A DNA stretch of 64,000 nucleotides from Fibrobacter sp. (lineage in GTDB: Bacteria > Fibrobacterota > Fibrobacteria > Fibrobacterales > Fibrobacteraceae): positions 1-64,000 of the forward strand of contig JAGCGO010000020.1 in assembly GCA_017649565.1 (NCBI GenBank). The letters run 5' to 3'. The notes below the pieces were generated by a model. That model searched no databases, was not told where the DNA came from, and saw nothing but the letters and a program-made list of their open reading frames with translations. Shown here in pieces: positions 43,272 through 51,331 of this stretch (position 1 is the stretch's first letter; each line of letters opens with the position of its first letter). The position numbers and the translations under genes are program-made.

Positions 43272-43958
43272 ATGAAGAAACTTCTCGCAGTACTTTTACT
43301 TCTTTCTTTTTTCAGCGTCAACGCCTTTGCAGAAGAAGATGAGGGCTTTTGGCCACGTTCCTACTTCGCAGGAGTCGGATTCTCCGGTGTCGCCACGCGT
43401 GGCGACATAGGTAAATACACGTTGAACACCAAGACAGAGGACGGAGACAAGGAACAGGTCCACCTGCCCTCGGTAAACCTTCTCGTATGGCCCGATTTCA
43501 TGCTGGGTGTCAACATCGGACAGTTCTCGCTTTACGCGAATTACAACTACTGGTACTTTACCGACGACCTGGGCGGCTTTGGCGACGCTACCGTCCAGGA
43601 GCAAATTCGAGTCTGGCGATTCGGCGTAGAATTCATCTACAACTTTTTCTGGCCGGAATTCTTCCAGCCCGGATTCGGTCTCGGCTACGCATACACGAAC
43701 ATCAAGGCCGACAACAGCGTCTATCCAGTCGACGAATCCAAGGACAGGACCTATTCCGAGCTGTCGGGTTCCTCACTCGCCCTGATTTTTGACATCCGCT
43801 ATTTCCTGACCGAGCATATCGTCCTTGTCCCGACAATCAAGTTTTACGAATCCTGGTTCGGCAACCTCTATACGGAAAATAGCGGAGCCAACAAGCTCAA
43901 GCACAAGCAGTGGCAGACATTCGCAGTCATTGAGCTGGCTATTCTATACCAGTTCTAA
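43272..43958 (+). CDS. Putative outer-membrane beta-barrel protein
   Basis: This 228-residue exported protein has a signal peptide (MKKLLAVLLLLSFFSVNAFA), then short amphipathic aromatic strands such as QFSLYANYNYWYF and GFGLGYAYTNIKAD, and ends FAVIELAILYQF with a terminal Phe, the usual end of outer-membrane barrels. No named family was recognised. TATCTTTG (43240-43247) lies 24 nt before the ATG. It precedes another barrel-like gene, but each has its own promoter box. Confidence 0.65.
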   Translation: MKKLLAVLLLLSFFSVNAFAEEDEGFWPRSYFAGVGFSGVATRGDIGKYTLNTKTEDGDKEQVHLPSVNLLVWPDFMLGVNIGQFSLYANYNYWYFTDDLGGFGDATVQEQIRVWRFGVEFIYNFFWPEFFQPGFGLGYAYTNIKADNSVYPVDESKDRTYSELSGSSLALIFDIRYFLTEHIVLVPTIKFYESWFGNLYTENSGANKLKHKQWQTFAVIELAILYQF

Positions 43959-43991
43959 GGAAAAGCAGGATGCCGCCAAGATATAAAATTC

Positions 43992-43999
43992 TATCTTTG
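43992..43999 (+). promoter_or_regulatory. TAnnTTTG box, 5 nt before ATG
   Basis: TATCTTTG is a full match to the Bacteroidetes -7 consensus. GCGCC separates it from the ATG at 44005, with no ribosome site. Confidence 0.6.
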
Positions 44000-44004
44000 G
44001 CGCC

Positions 44005-45045
44005 ATGAAAACGATATCAAGATTTGCTCTTTTCCTTTCCATTGTCATTGTCCCCTCCGTCTTGGCCATGGACGAGGACGGATGGGCCTCCACATACGAA
44101 TCCCTCTCGGCTTTCGACAAGTCAAACGTGTTTTACGGCAACCGCCCCGGATACGTAAAGCCCATCATCACGAACCTGAGCACAATCCTTAACAGCAACT
44201 GGGTTTCCAGTGCGGGTGTCCCGCAGGAATTCACCTTCGAAGCAGGCCTGCCCTTCGCCATCGTCCCCATCACGGACGACGACAGGAAATACGGTGACGG
44301 CCACCCCACCATCTTCGGCGACAACGACAAGAACAACGACCTCAAGTTGGCAACGGACATCTGCTCGCCGGAAGCGATTGACCAATTCGGCGCATGTCCC
44401 GTCGTCAACGGAAACGAGAACCTGCACGGGTTGGGCGTATTCACCTACCCCTATCTCCAGTTAGCCGCCAGCTACTACCACGCAAGGCTCGTACTCCGCG
44501 GGATGTTCCTCCCCAGCATCAGCGAACTGCGCAAGTTCAACCTGCTCGGTTTCGGACTCCAGTACAGCTTCGGTCACTTTTTCCAGCACAAGCTCCCCAA
44601 GGCGGCGCAGCCCCTCGACGTGAGCCTCATGTTCGGCTACAGCACCAGCGGTATCGGCTACCGTCCGGATGACTACAAGGGACAAATGGACCTCGATATC
44701 GACGCGTTCACGATAAACATGGTCGTCGGCTACAGGCCCATCAAGGCGGTGGAAGTGCTGATGTCGCTCGGCTACCAGTACGCCAGCATGGAATCCAGCG
44801 GCAAGCTGACAAGTACCGAAGACCCGATGGAAGAAATCCGCCCGAGCATCACCGTCAAGGGTGACAACGGGTTCCGTTTCGGCCTCGAAGTCGCCTTCCA
44901 GATCGGTTCGCTCCATCCTGTGCTGGGTTACGATTACGTCGGCAAGTCCGCCTTCACCACCAACATACTATATTTCAAGCAAACTTCGGAAAGTTCGGCT
45001 AAGTCCGACAAGAAGGACTCCGCCGACTCCGGCAAAAGTGAATAG
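44005..45045 (+). CDS. Secreted envelope protein, possibly DUF6588-like
   Basis: This 346-residue exported protein has a signal peptide (MKTISRFALFLSIVIVPSVLA) and barrel-like strands. Phrases such as EFTFEAGLPFAIVPITDDDRKYGDG, PYLQLAASYYHARLVLRGMFLP and FGLQYSFGHFF-type strands recall a Bacteroidetes/Fibrobacter family of uncharacterised outer-membrane proteins; I am not sure of the match. The C-terminus is a charged tail (SAKSDKKDSADSGKSE). TATCTTTG (43992-43999) ends 5 nt before the ATG with no ribosome site. cstA follows after 33 nt. Confidence 0.65.
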   Translation: MKTISRFALFLSIVIVPSVLAMDEDGWASTYESLSAFDKSNVFYGNRPGYVKPIITNLSTILNSNWVSSAGVPQEFTFEAGLPFAIVPITDDDRKYGDGHPTIFGDNDKNNDLKLATDICSPEAIDQFGACPVVNGNENLHGLGVFTYPYLQLAASYYHARLVLRGMFLPSISELRKFNLLGFGLQYSFGHFFQHKLPKAAQPLDVSLMFGYSTSGIGYRPDDYKGQMDLDIDAFTINMVVGYRPIKAVEVLMSLGYQYASMESSGKLTSTEDPMEEIRPSITVKGDNGFRFGLEVAFQIGSLHPVLGYDYVGKSAFTTNILYFKQTSESSAKSDKKDSADSGKSE

Positions 45046-45078
45046 TGAATTCAACACAATGCTAAAGAAGGCAATACT

Positions 45079-46578
45079 ATGATAACATTCCTAATTGGCA
45101 TCGCCATCCTCATCGGAGGCTACTTCACATACGGCAAGTTCGTGGAACGGGTGTTCGGACCCGACAACAGGAACACCCCCGCAGTACAGAACCCCGACGG
45201 AGTCGACCGCATGGTCCTCCCCCACTGGAAAAACGTTCTCATCCAGCTCCTGAACATCGCGGGCATCGGCCCTGTCATCGGCGTGATTCTCGGAATCAAG
45301 TTCGGTGCCATCGTGTTCATTCTGCTCCCCATCGGCAACGTGTTCGGCGGTGCGGTGCACGACTACTTCTCGGGCATGATCAGCATGCGCAACAACGGCG
45401 TGAACGTTCCCGCCCTCTCGCGCAAGTTCCTGGGCAACGGCCCGTCCAAGGCGGTCATCGCCCTCATCTCCGTGGCACTCATCCTCGTGGGCGCCGTGTT
45501 CACCAACACGCCGGCCGCCCTCATCAACACGCCGATTCTCGCCGGTTCCGCCGTCTCCCCGACTTTGTTCTGGATCGCGGTCGCCGTCATCTTCGCCTAC
45601 TACTTCGCGAGCACCTTCTTCCCCATCGACAAGATCATCGGGCGCATCTACCCCGTGTTCGGCGGGCTCCTGATCCTTGCCTCCCTCGGCATCATGATCG
45701 GCATCGCGCCGCAGCTCGGCACCCTCGACGAAATCTGCCTCTCCGACATTGCATCCAACTTCACGCAGCACCCGGCACACCAGCCTATCATCCCCATGCT
45801 GTTCGTGACCATCGCCTGCGGCATCATCAGCGGCTTCCACAGCACGCAGAGCCCGCTTGTCGCCCGCACCGAAAAGACTGAGCACACCGGACGCCAGACC
45901 TTCTACGGCATGATGATTGTCGAAGGCCTCATCGGCATGATCTGGGCCGCCGGCGGCATGTTCATCTACCACCAGATGCCCGAACTCATCACGGGTGCAA
46001 GCGGCGTGAAGGTGCTGAGCACTCTCGTCTCGACGGTCATCCCGTTCGCCCCGATTTCCATCCTCGTCGTCGTGGGCGTCATCGTGCTTGCCGTCACCAG
46101 TGGCGACACGAGCCTCCGCAGCCTCCGCCTCACGATTGCCGAGCTCACCGGAATGGACCAGACCTCCGTCAAGAACCGCCTTATCCTGACAGTCCCGATG
46201 TTTGCCATCTGCGCCGCCATCATCTTCTGGAGCAACCTGAACCCCGAAGGCTTCAACATCCTCTGGAACTACTTCAGCTGGAGCAACCAGCTCATGGCCG
46301 TGTGCAGCCTGAGTGTCGCCGTGGTCTACCTCCGCTGCAAGAAGAAGAACTTCTGGATAGCTCTCATCCCCTGCCTGTTCATGGCATTCATCACCAGCGA
46401 CTACATCCTGTGGGTGAGCCCCGAAAACCTGAAGGGCGCACCGGTCGGATTCGGCCTCAGCTATGGCGTCGCCATCGTGCTCGCCGCCGTGGCCGCGGTC
46501 GTCCTCGTCACGCTGCTCTGGCTGCGCGGCAAGAAGCTCTCCAAGAAACCGGAATTCAACCCGGACCACTGGGAATAA
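45079..46578 (+). CDS. cstA: Carbon starvation protein CstA family transporter
   Basis: This 499-residue membrane protein has about 14 helices. Family motifs are GYFTYGKFVERVFGPD, HWKNVLIQLLNIAGIGPVIG, GNVFGGAVHDYFSGMISMR, GFHSTQSPLVAR and AVTSGDTSLRSLR. CstA proteins import peptides or pyruvate and are induced by carbon limitation in enterobacteria. The length is that of the short CstA branch (about 480-560 residues), not the 700-residue enterobacterial form. It is followed by a strong terminator. Confidence 0.9.
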   Translation: MITFLIGIAILIGGYFTYGKFVERVFGPDNRNTPAVQNPDGVDRMVLPHWKNVLIQLLNIAGIGPVIGVILGIKFGAIVFILLPIGNVFGGAVHDYFSGMISMRNNGVNVPALSRKFLGNGPSKAVIALISVALILVGAVFTNTPAALINTPILAGSAVSPTLFWIAVAVIFAYYFASTFFPIDKIIGRIYPVFGGLLILASLGIMIGIAPQLGTLDEICLSDIASNFTQHPAHQPIIPMLFVTIACGIISGFHSTQSPLVARTEKTEHTGRQTFYGMMIVEGLIGMIWAAGGMFIYHQMPELITGASGVKVLSTLVSTVIPFAPISILVVVGVIVLAVTSGDTSLRSLRLTIAELTGMDQTSVKNRLILTVPMFAICAAIIFWSNLNPEGFNILWNYFSWSNQLMAVCSLSVAVVYLRCKKKNFWIALIPCLFMAFITSDYILWVSPENLKGAPVGFGLSYGVAIVLAAVAAVVLVTLLWLRGKKLSKKPEFNPDHWE

Positions 46579-46605
46579 ACGAGCTCCCGGCACCGAAATC
46601 TTACG

Positions 46606-46633
46606 ACAGGGCGGCTTTCGCCCTGTTTTTTTT
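46606..46633 (+). terminator. Terminator after cstA
   Basis: ACAGGGCG (46606-46613) and CGCCCTGT (46619-46626) form an 8-bp stem with a 5-nt loop and a run of eight T. Confidence 0.88.
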
Positions 46634-46664
46634 CGTACATTGCACCTTTTCTTGTAAAATTTCC

Positions 46665-46733
46665 TATATTTAGACTTTCTTTCCAAGATTATCGGCCGTT
46701 CGAAGCACGGATTGCCGTTTTTTATTTTTTTTT
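46665..46733 (+). promoter_or_regulatory. argF promoter box and leader attenuator-like hairpin
   Basis: TATATTTA (46665-46672) is followed 20 nt later by a hairpin, CGGCCGT...ACGGATTGCCG (46693-46717), and then by a long T-rich run to 46733, just 23 nt before argF. Any transcript from this box must pass the hairpin before reaching argF. No leader peptide or ARG box was recognised. Confidence 0.5.
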
Positions 46734-46756
46734 GGCATAGCCTAAAGGGTAAAAAG

Positions 46757-47713
46757 ATGATCGATCGCAACAAGCATTTCCTCCGCCTCATGGACTGGAG
46801 CGAAGAAAAGATTCTGGAAACCGTCGAGATTGCCTCGCGCCTCAAGAAAGAGGTCCACGCCGGCAAGGTTTCTGACCGTCTGCACGGCCAGAACATCGGC
46901 ATGTTCTTCGAGAAGCCCTCGCTGCGAACCATCACTACCTTCCAGGTGGGCATGAACCAGCTCGGCGGCCACGCCGTGCTCCTCTCCCCCGATTCCATCG
47001 GTCTGGGCAAGCGAGAAAGCGTCAAGGACGTCGCCCGCTGCCTTTCCCGCTGGGTGAACGCCATCGTGGTCCGCTGCTTCAAGCAGGACCTGGTCGAACA
47101 GCTCGCCGAATACGGTTCCATCCCGGTCGTGAACGCCCTGACCGACGACTATCACCCGTGCCAGGCCATCGCCTTCGCGCAGATGATTTGCGAAAACCTC
47201 GGCGGTTTCAAGAACGCCGATGGAAAGCCCAAGACGGTCGCCTTCATCGGTGACGGCAACAACGTCGCCAACTCCTTCCTCGCCCTCGCCGCGAAGGTGG
47301 GCATGAACTTCACGCTCGCCTGCCCCAAGGGTTTCGAACAGCCCGTCAAGGTGGTGGAAGAAGCCAAGGAACTCATGGACAAGCGCGGCTGCCAGTACCG
47401 CGTGTTCAACGACCCGAAGGACGCCGTCAAGGACGCCGACATCCTCTATAGCGACGTGTGGGTTTCCATGGGTCAGGAAGGCGAGAAGGCCACGAAGCAG
47501 TCTCACTTCTTGCCGTTCCAGATCAACGACGAACTCCTGAAGCTCGCCCCGGCACACTGCAAGGTCAGTCACTGCCTCCCGGCTCACCGCGGCGAAGAAA
47601 TCACGGACTCCGTGATGGACAACCTCGATGTGAACATGAGCTTCGAAGAAGCGGAAAACAGGCTGCACGCGCATAAGGCAGTGCTGTGGCAGGTCATCCC
47701 TCCCTTTGCATAA
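46757..47713 (+). CDS. argF: Ornithine carbamoyltransferase
   Basis: This 318-residue enzyme makes citrulline from ornithine and carbamoyl phosphate in arginine synthesis. The carbamoyl-phosphate loop reads EKPSLRTITTF (residues 52-62), where most OTCs have STRTR; Arg57 is kept, but position 59 is Ile. LTDDYHPCQA, DVWVSMG and HCLPAHRGEEI are the usual OTC motifs, which distinguishes it from acetyl- or succinylornithine and aspartate transcarbamylases. AAAGGG precedes the ATG at 46757. Confidence 0.9.
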   Translation: MIDRNKHFLRLMDWSEEKILETVEIASRLKKEVHAGKVSDRLHGQNIGMFFEKPSLRTITTFQVGMNQLGGHAVLLSPDSIGLGKRESVKDVARCLSRWVNAIVVRCFKQDLVEQLAEYGSIPVVNALTDDYHPCQAIAFAQMICENLGGFKNADGKPKTVAFIGDGNNVANSFLALAAKVGMNFTLACPKGFEQPVKVVEEAKELMDKRGCQYRVFNDPKDAVKDADILYSDVWVSMGQEGEKATKQSHFLPFQINDELLKLAPAHCKVSHCLPAHRGEEITDSVMDNLDVNMSFEEAENRLHAHKAVLWQVIPPFA

Positions 47714-47818
47714 TTTTGTTCCATAAACTTCGTGATACTTCGTTGCGCTCGCACCTCACGTACGATTTGTACGCTACGGGCGAGCGACGCCTCGTCTCAC
47801 TCGTTTCTCGAACAAAAT
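47713..47818. repeat. 106-bp imperfect inverted repeat after argF
   Basis: ATTTTGTTC (47713-47721) pairs with GAACAAAAT (47810-47818). Inside are GCTCGC/GCGAGC and CGTAC/GTACG stems. It starts at the last base of the argF stop codon. It may act as a 3' end structure or be a REP-like element. The rest of 47819-48036 is AT-rich and holds a terminator and word-like repeats, with no gene seen. Confidence 0.55.
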
Positions 47819-47913
47819 AAGTTTTAGAGCCTTGTCTAGCTCGCTTCTCAGAAAAAAAACATTTTGGCTTTTTTGACAAAATGATTTAATAAACTTTCAT
47901 CATTATTTGTGTC

Positions 47914-47946
47914 ATGCCCGCCACCGAGCGGGCATTTCCTTTTTTA
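47914..47946 (+). terminator. Terminator upstream of the 48049 gene
   Basis: ATGCCCGC (47914-47921) and GCGGGCAT (47928-47935) form an 8-bp stem with a 6-nt loop, followed by TTCCTTTTTT. It is about 200 bp after argF. Confidence 0.8.
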
Positions 47947-48036
47947 TCACAAACCTCATCGCTCATTGCTGATCCCTCTCCCCTTGTGCCTGGAGCCTCG
48001 AGCATCGTACCTATTGCACTTTGTTCAAAGCGAGCG

Positions 48037-48044
48037 TATATTTA
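48037..48044 (+). promoter_or_regulatory. TAnnTTTG-like box, 4 nt before ATG
   Basis: TATATTTA ends 4 nt before the ATG at 48049. There is no ribosome site. Confidence 0.5.
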
Positions 48045-48048
48045 TGAT

Positions 48049-48690
48049 ATGCGGTTATTTTTCTTTGCATTGATTCTGTTGTGGTACACGGGGGCTTTTG
48101 CCGCTGGATGCGGATCCACTGTTTCAAATCCGACAGTTGGAATGCAACGCGTAACAGAAGGTTCATCTATAACTCCAAGTTTAACCAACACCATAAACAT
48201 TTCAGGCATTGTTGTTGAACCAAATGTTGACTACGATTTTAGTCCTGCGTGCATAATAAGTGCTATGCCTCATTGCAAAATTACCATACGCACAAACGAC
48301 TCATCATCAAATAATGGACTTACCTCTGGTAAAAAAGGGCAAGTTGCCGCATTAAAAAATTTTCAAATGAGTTTTGACAACGAATCTCCCATGTCAAAAG
48401 TTGCCGATTCATCTTGGATAATCTACCCTAGCGACCTCAATCTGCAAGTCGGAGATTCCCTTTATATAAAAGACTATTCTGCGGTGTATGCCTTTTTATT
48501 TAACGAAAGAACCCATTGTGATGGACCTGCCGAAATGTACGCCACTGGCGAATACTTCGTCACCCCTACAGACGAAACACTGTCAGCATCAAATGTACGT
48601 GTGTTAATAGTTGAAAAGCCCAAAATTCACAACCGCGATGCCGGCGGCCGCTGCGTGAACGACAAGAAAAGGAATGTCATCAAGTACTAG
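48049..48690 (+). CDS. AT-rich secreted protein of unknown function
   Basis: This 213-residue exported protein has a signal peptide (MRLFFFALILLWYTGAFA) followed by AGCGSTVSNP. It contains five cysteines (GCGSTV, ACIISAM, HCKITI, THCDGP, GRCVND) and is rich in Ser, Thr and Asn. No family was recognised. Its codons are visibly AT-rich (TTA, AAA, GAT, AAT) compared with the GC3-rich argF and bioB around it, which suggests recent acquisition or relaxed selection. It ends 36 nt before bioB. Confidence 0.65.
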   Translation: MRLFFFALILLWYTGAFAAGCGSTVSNPTVGMQRVTEGSSITPSLTNTINISGIVVEPNVDYDFSPACIISAMPHCKITIRTNDSSSNNGLTSGKKGQVAALKNFQMSFDNESPMSKVADSSWIIYPSDLNLQVGDSLYIKDYSAVYAFLFNERTHCDGPAEMYATGEYFVTPTDETLSASNVRVLIVEKPKIHNRDAGGRCVNDKKRNVIKY

Positions 48691-48726
48691 TTTTTCTAAA
48701 TTTGCTCCCGGAAAAAAGGAGTAAAG

Positions 48727-49698
48727 ATGTCTTTTATCCAGGAACTTAAAGAAAAAGTGTTGGGCGGTTACGAGATCAACCGCGAAGAGGCGGTAAAGCT
48801 GCTCGATGAAGACCTCGAAGAACTTTGCAACGCGGCGAACGAAATCCGCGAGAAATTCCACGGCGACGATTTTGACTTCTGCTCCATCGTGAACGCCCGC
48901 AGCGGCCGCTGCTCCGAAAACTGCAAGTACTGCGCCCAGAGCAGCTACTACCATACCGGCGCCCCGGAATACAAGCTTCTCAGCGCCGACGAAATCGTGG
49001 AAGACGCAAAGAAGAAAGAAGCCGCCGGCATTCCTCGCTACTCCATCGTCACTTCGGGCCGTACGCTATCGAACCGCGACGTGGAACAGATCGGCGAGGC
49101 CATCCGCCGCCTCAAAAAAGAGACGAAACTTTCCGTGTGCCTCTCGGCGGGGCTTTTGAACCGCGAGCAGTTCGACAAGCTGAAAGAGGCAGGCCTCACC
49201 CGCTTCCACAACAACCTGGAAACCTACCGCAGGCACTTCCCCGACGTGTGTACCACGCACACCTACGACGACAAGATTGGCGCACTCCAGAATGCACTCG
49301 CCGCGGGGCTCGAAATCTGCAGCGGAGGCATCATGGGACTCGGCGAGACGATGGAAGACCGCATCGACATGTGTCTCGACCTGCGTAAACTCGGCGTGAA
49401 ATCCACCCCGGTGAACGTATTGAACGCGATTCCCGGCACCCCCTACGAGAACCTCCCGAAGCTCACGAACGACGAGTTCTGCCGCATCGTGGCCATCTAC
49501 CGCTTTATCAACCCGAAGGCGTTCATCCGCCTCGCAGGCGGGCGCGGCGTGCTGGGCGACGACGGCAAGCGGGCCTTCAAGAGCGGCGCCAACGCGGCCA
49601 TCACCGACGACATGCTCACCACGGCAGGCGTCAACAGCTGCAAGGATTTCGAGCTCGTGAAGGGTCTCGGCTTCCACCCGCACGGATTTTTAAACTAG
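48727..49698 (+). CDS. bioB: Biotin synthase
   Basis: This 323-residue radical-SAM enzyme inserts sulfur into dethiobiotin. The [4Fe-4S] cysteines are Cys62, Cys66 and Cys69 (RCSENCKYCAQSSYY). Later motifs are HNLET-like FHNNLETYRRHFPDVC, CSGGIMGLGET, PVNVLNAIPGTPYEN and RLAGGRG. A TAAATTTG box (48697-48704) and AAGGAG precede the ATG. No other bio genes lie in the window. Confidence 0.95.
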   Translation: MSFIQELKEKVLGGYEINREEAVKLLDEDLEELCNAANEIREKFHGDDFDFCSIVNARSGRCSENCKYCAQSSYYHTGAPEYKLLSADEIVEDAKKKEAAGIPRYSIVTSGRTLSNRDVEQIGEAIRRLKKETKLSVCLSAGLLNREQFDKLKEAGLTRFHNNLETYRRHFPDVCTTHTYDDKIGALQNALAAGLEICSGGIMGLGETMEDRIDMCLDLRKLGVKSTPVNVLNAIPGTPYENLPKLTNDEFCRIVAIYRFINPKAFIRLAGGRGVLGDDGKRAFKSGANAAITDDMLTTAGVNSCKDFELVKGLGFHPHGFLN

Positions 49699-49907
49699 CA
49701 ACACGTTCTTGGGGCCAGCAAAATGGCCTATACGAAACGTACCCCGAAAAGATTACATTTTTATATAACATAACGCACTATTTTTTGCAAAAAAGAATAG
49801 GCGATATTCCGTGTTGTTCAAAAAACATATATTCATAACAGATAAATTCATTTGGGGTAAAATCTGCAAATAATCGCAGATTTCGCAATTTTTAGGAGAA
49901 CTTGACA

Positions 49908-50378
49908 ATGAATAAAGTATATCTCTATCTGTTATTTTTTTCTTTGTTTTTTATAGCCTGTTCCGGCGACAGGTCCACCACCATGCAAAGTAGCGACGAG
50001 GGTCCCGTTCCCGGGAGCTGGCCCGCGATGGAAATCAGCAAAACCGAAGTCCACTTTAACCAAGATGGGGGCTCGGATACGATTTCCGTGAAAAACTACG
50101 AAAAATGGTGGATCAACTCGGGATGCAACGGGGAATGCGCCGCCGGACAATACCTTTACACAGGCACCACCGAAACTGGAGAAACAGACTTCAACTACAT
50201 CGATGGGGGCTGGTGGTCCGCCAAGGTCTTGAAGAACACGCCGAGCAAGGTCGTAATTACGGTAAATGCTACAGTAGAATGTCTATCCGAAGACTGCGTC
50301 AAGGAGTTTCCGAGAAAGGCATCCATCGGCATGACCGCGGGAGACGTTTTCGCCCAGATTAAAATCTACCAGGAATAA
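49908..50378 (+). CDS. Small lipoprotein, possibly BACON-like
   Basis: This 156-residue lipoprotein has a signal peptide and lipobox (LFFIACS). The body begins EISKTEVHFNQDGGSDTISV and has WWINSG, which weakly recalls BACON domains of gut Bacteroidetes; I would not assign it. Four cysteines could pair. AGGAGA lies 8 nt before the ATG. The 210-bp AT-rich gap upstream holds no gene. It converges on the tyrosine phosphatase gene with only 3 bp between stop codons. Confidence 0.7.
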   Translation: MNKVYLYLLFFSLFFIACSGDRSTTMQSSDEGPVPGSWPAMEISKTEVHFNQDGGSDTISVKNYEKWWINSGCNGECAAGQYLYTGTTETGETDFNYIDGGWWSAKVLKNTPSKVVITVNATVECLSEDCVKEFPRKASIGMTAGDVFAQIKIYQE

Positions 50379-50381
50379 ACG

Positions 50382-50843
50382 CTAACGGGCCGCCAGCTTA
50401 TCCAGCATGGCGTCGCAGCCCTCATTGACATCGTCCCAGGTCGCCTGGAAATTCCCGGTGTACCAGGGATCGGCGACATCGCGGGATTTTCCGGTCCAGT
50501 CCATCAGCAGCGATATTTTCGACATGTCGTGGCCGTCACCCAGAATCCAGCGCAAGTTCCGCAGGTTATTCCTGTCCATCAGCACGATATAGTCATAATA
50601 CTCGTAGTCGCGCGGCGTCATCTGGCGGGCATGTTTGCCGCTACAGTCGATGCCGTGGGAATTCAGCATGCGCCTTGCCGGCGGATACACGGGATTCCCG
50701 ATTTCTTCGGTACTCGTCGCGGCACTGGCGACTTCAAAGCCTTCGATTCCAGCACTCGCAAGCTTATGCTTCATGACGAATTCCGCCATGGGGCTTCGAC
50801 AGATGTTGCCGTGGCAAACGAAGAGAATTTTCACCTTTTCCAT
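50382..50843 (-). CDS. Low-molecular-weight protein tyrosine phosphatase
   Basis: This 153-residue phosphatase has the P-loop FVCHGNICRSPMAEF (Cys10 nucleophile, Arg16) near its N-terminus and the general-acid loop VADPWYTGNF. Relatives regulate exopolysaccharide kinases or act as arsenate reductases; the DPW(Y) loop fits tyrosine phosphatase. The ATG at 50843 lacks a ribosome site and lies 5 nt after a perfect TATATTTG box. Longer in-frame extensions upstream cross the opposite lipoprotein gene and are rejected. Confidence 0.92.
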   Translation of the reverse strand: MEKVKILFVCHGNICRSPMAEFVMKHKLASAGIEGFEVASAATSTEEIGNPVYPPARRMLNSHGIDCSGKHARQMTPRDYEYYDYIVLMDRNNLRNLRWILGDGHDMSKISLLMDWTGKSRDVADPWYTGNFQATWDDVNEGCDAMLDKLAAR

Positions 50844-50848
50844 GGAGC

Positions 50849-50856
50849 CAAATATA
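50849..50856 (-). promoter_or_regulatory. TAnnTTTG box, 5 nt before ATG
   Basis: TATATTTG on the minus strand is a full consensus match. GCTCC separates it from the ATG at 50843. A TAAATTTC box for the divergent gene is at 50880-50887. Confidence 0.6.
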
Positions 50857-50904
50857 GCCAAACCAGCTTGACGTTTTATTAAATTTCGTAAAAAAGGAGT
50901 TCCC

Positions 50905-51300
50905 ATGAAAAAAATCATTTGGATGACGGCCCTTGCAGCATTTTTCTCTTTGACCGCCTGCAGCGACGACAGCTCCAGCGGCAGCGATCCAACATTTAAC
51001 GTCATCAACTCCGGCGACAATGGGAACGGCGGAAACAGTACAAACAAAAAAGACAACGGGATAGAACCGGGTTGCAACTTTTCCAAGGAAGACAACACCT
51101 GGAAATACCTTATGGACGAGGGCTGGGGATACATCGAGGTCTACATCTGGACCGACGAAACCACAGTCAGGCACGAGACCCATGTAAATTCCTTCCACGA
51201 CGAAGATAGGGACGAAATCCTCACCGATTTGAACCGCGACGAATTCTACGACAAGATCATGGCGGAATGCCAACTCATGACAGCCCCTGACGAAGAGTAA
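50905..51300 (+). CDS. Small secreted lipoprotein of unknown function
   Basis: This 131-residue lipoprotein has lipobox LTACSDDS and then a Ser/Gly/Asn-rich linker (SSSGSDPTFNVINSGDNG). A compact acidic domain follows, with two cysteines (EPGCNFS, AECQLM) and paired aromatic and acidic residues (GWGYIEVYIWTDE). No family was recognised. AAAGGAG lies 6 nt before the ATG. The NlpC/P60 gene starts 31 nt after its stop and may be cotranscribed. Confidence 0.7.
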   Translation: MKKIIWMTALAAFFSLTACSDDSSSGSDPTFNVINSGDNGNGGNSTNKKDNGIEPGCNFSKEDNTWKYLMDEGWGYIEVYIWTDETTVRHETHVNSFHDEDRDEILTDLNRDEFYDKIMAECQLMTAPDEE

Positions 51301-51331
51301 TTCACCCCCCTACCTTAATTAGTCTCATTCG

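Noticed and set aside
45091-47121. 676-codon open frame opposite cstA and argF
   Set aside because: It crosses two clear genes and a terminator, and its sequence is low-complexity. It is not a gene.
49723-49773. 16-codon open frame MAYTKRTPKRLHFYIT after bioB
   Set aside because: It has no good ribosome site and no composition signal. A chance frame is more likely.
50844-51134. 97-codon N-terminal extension of the tyrosine phosphatase
   Set aside because: It would overlap the opposite lipoprotein gene. The catalytic P-loop is always near the N-terminus, and a promoter box sits just before 50843.
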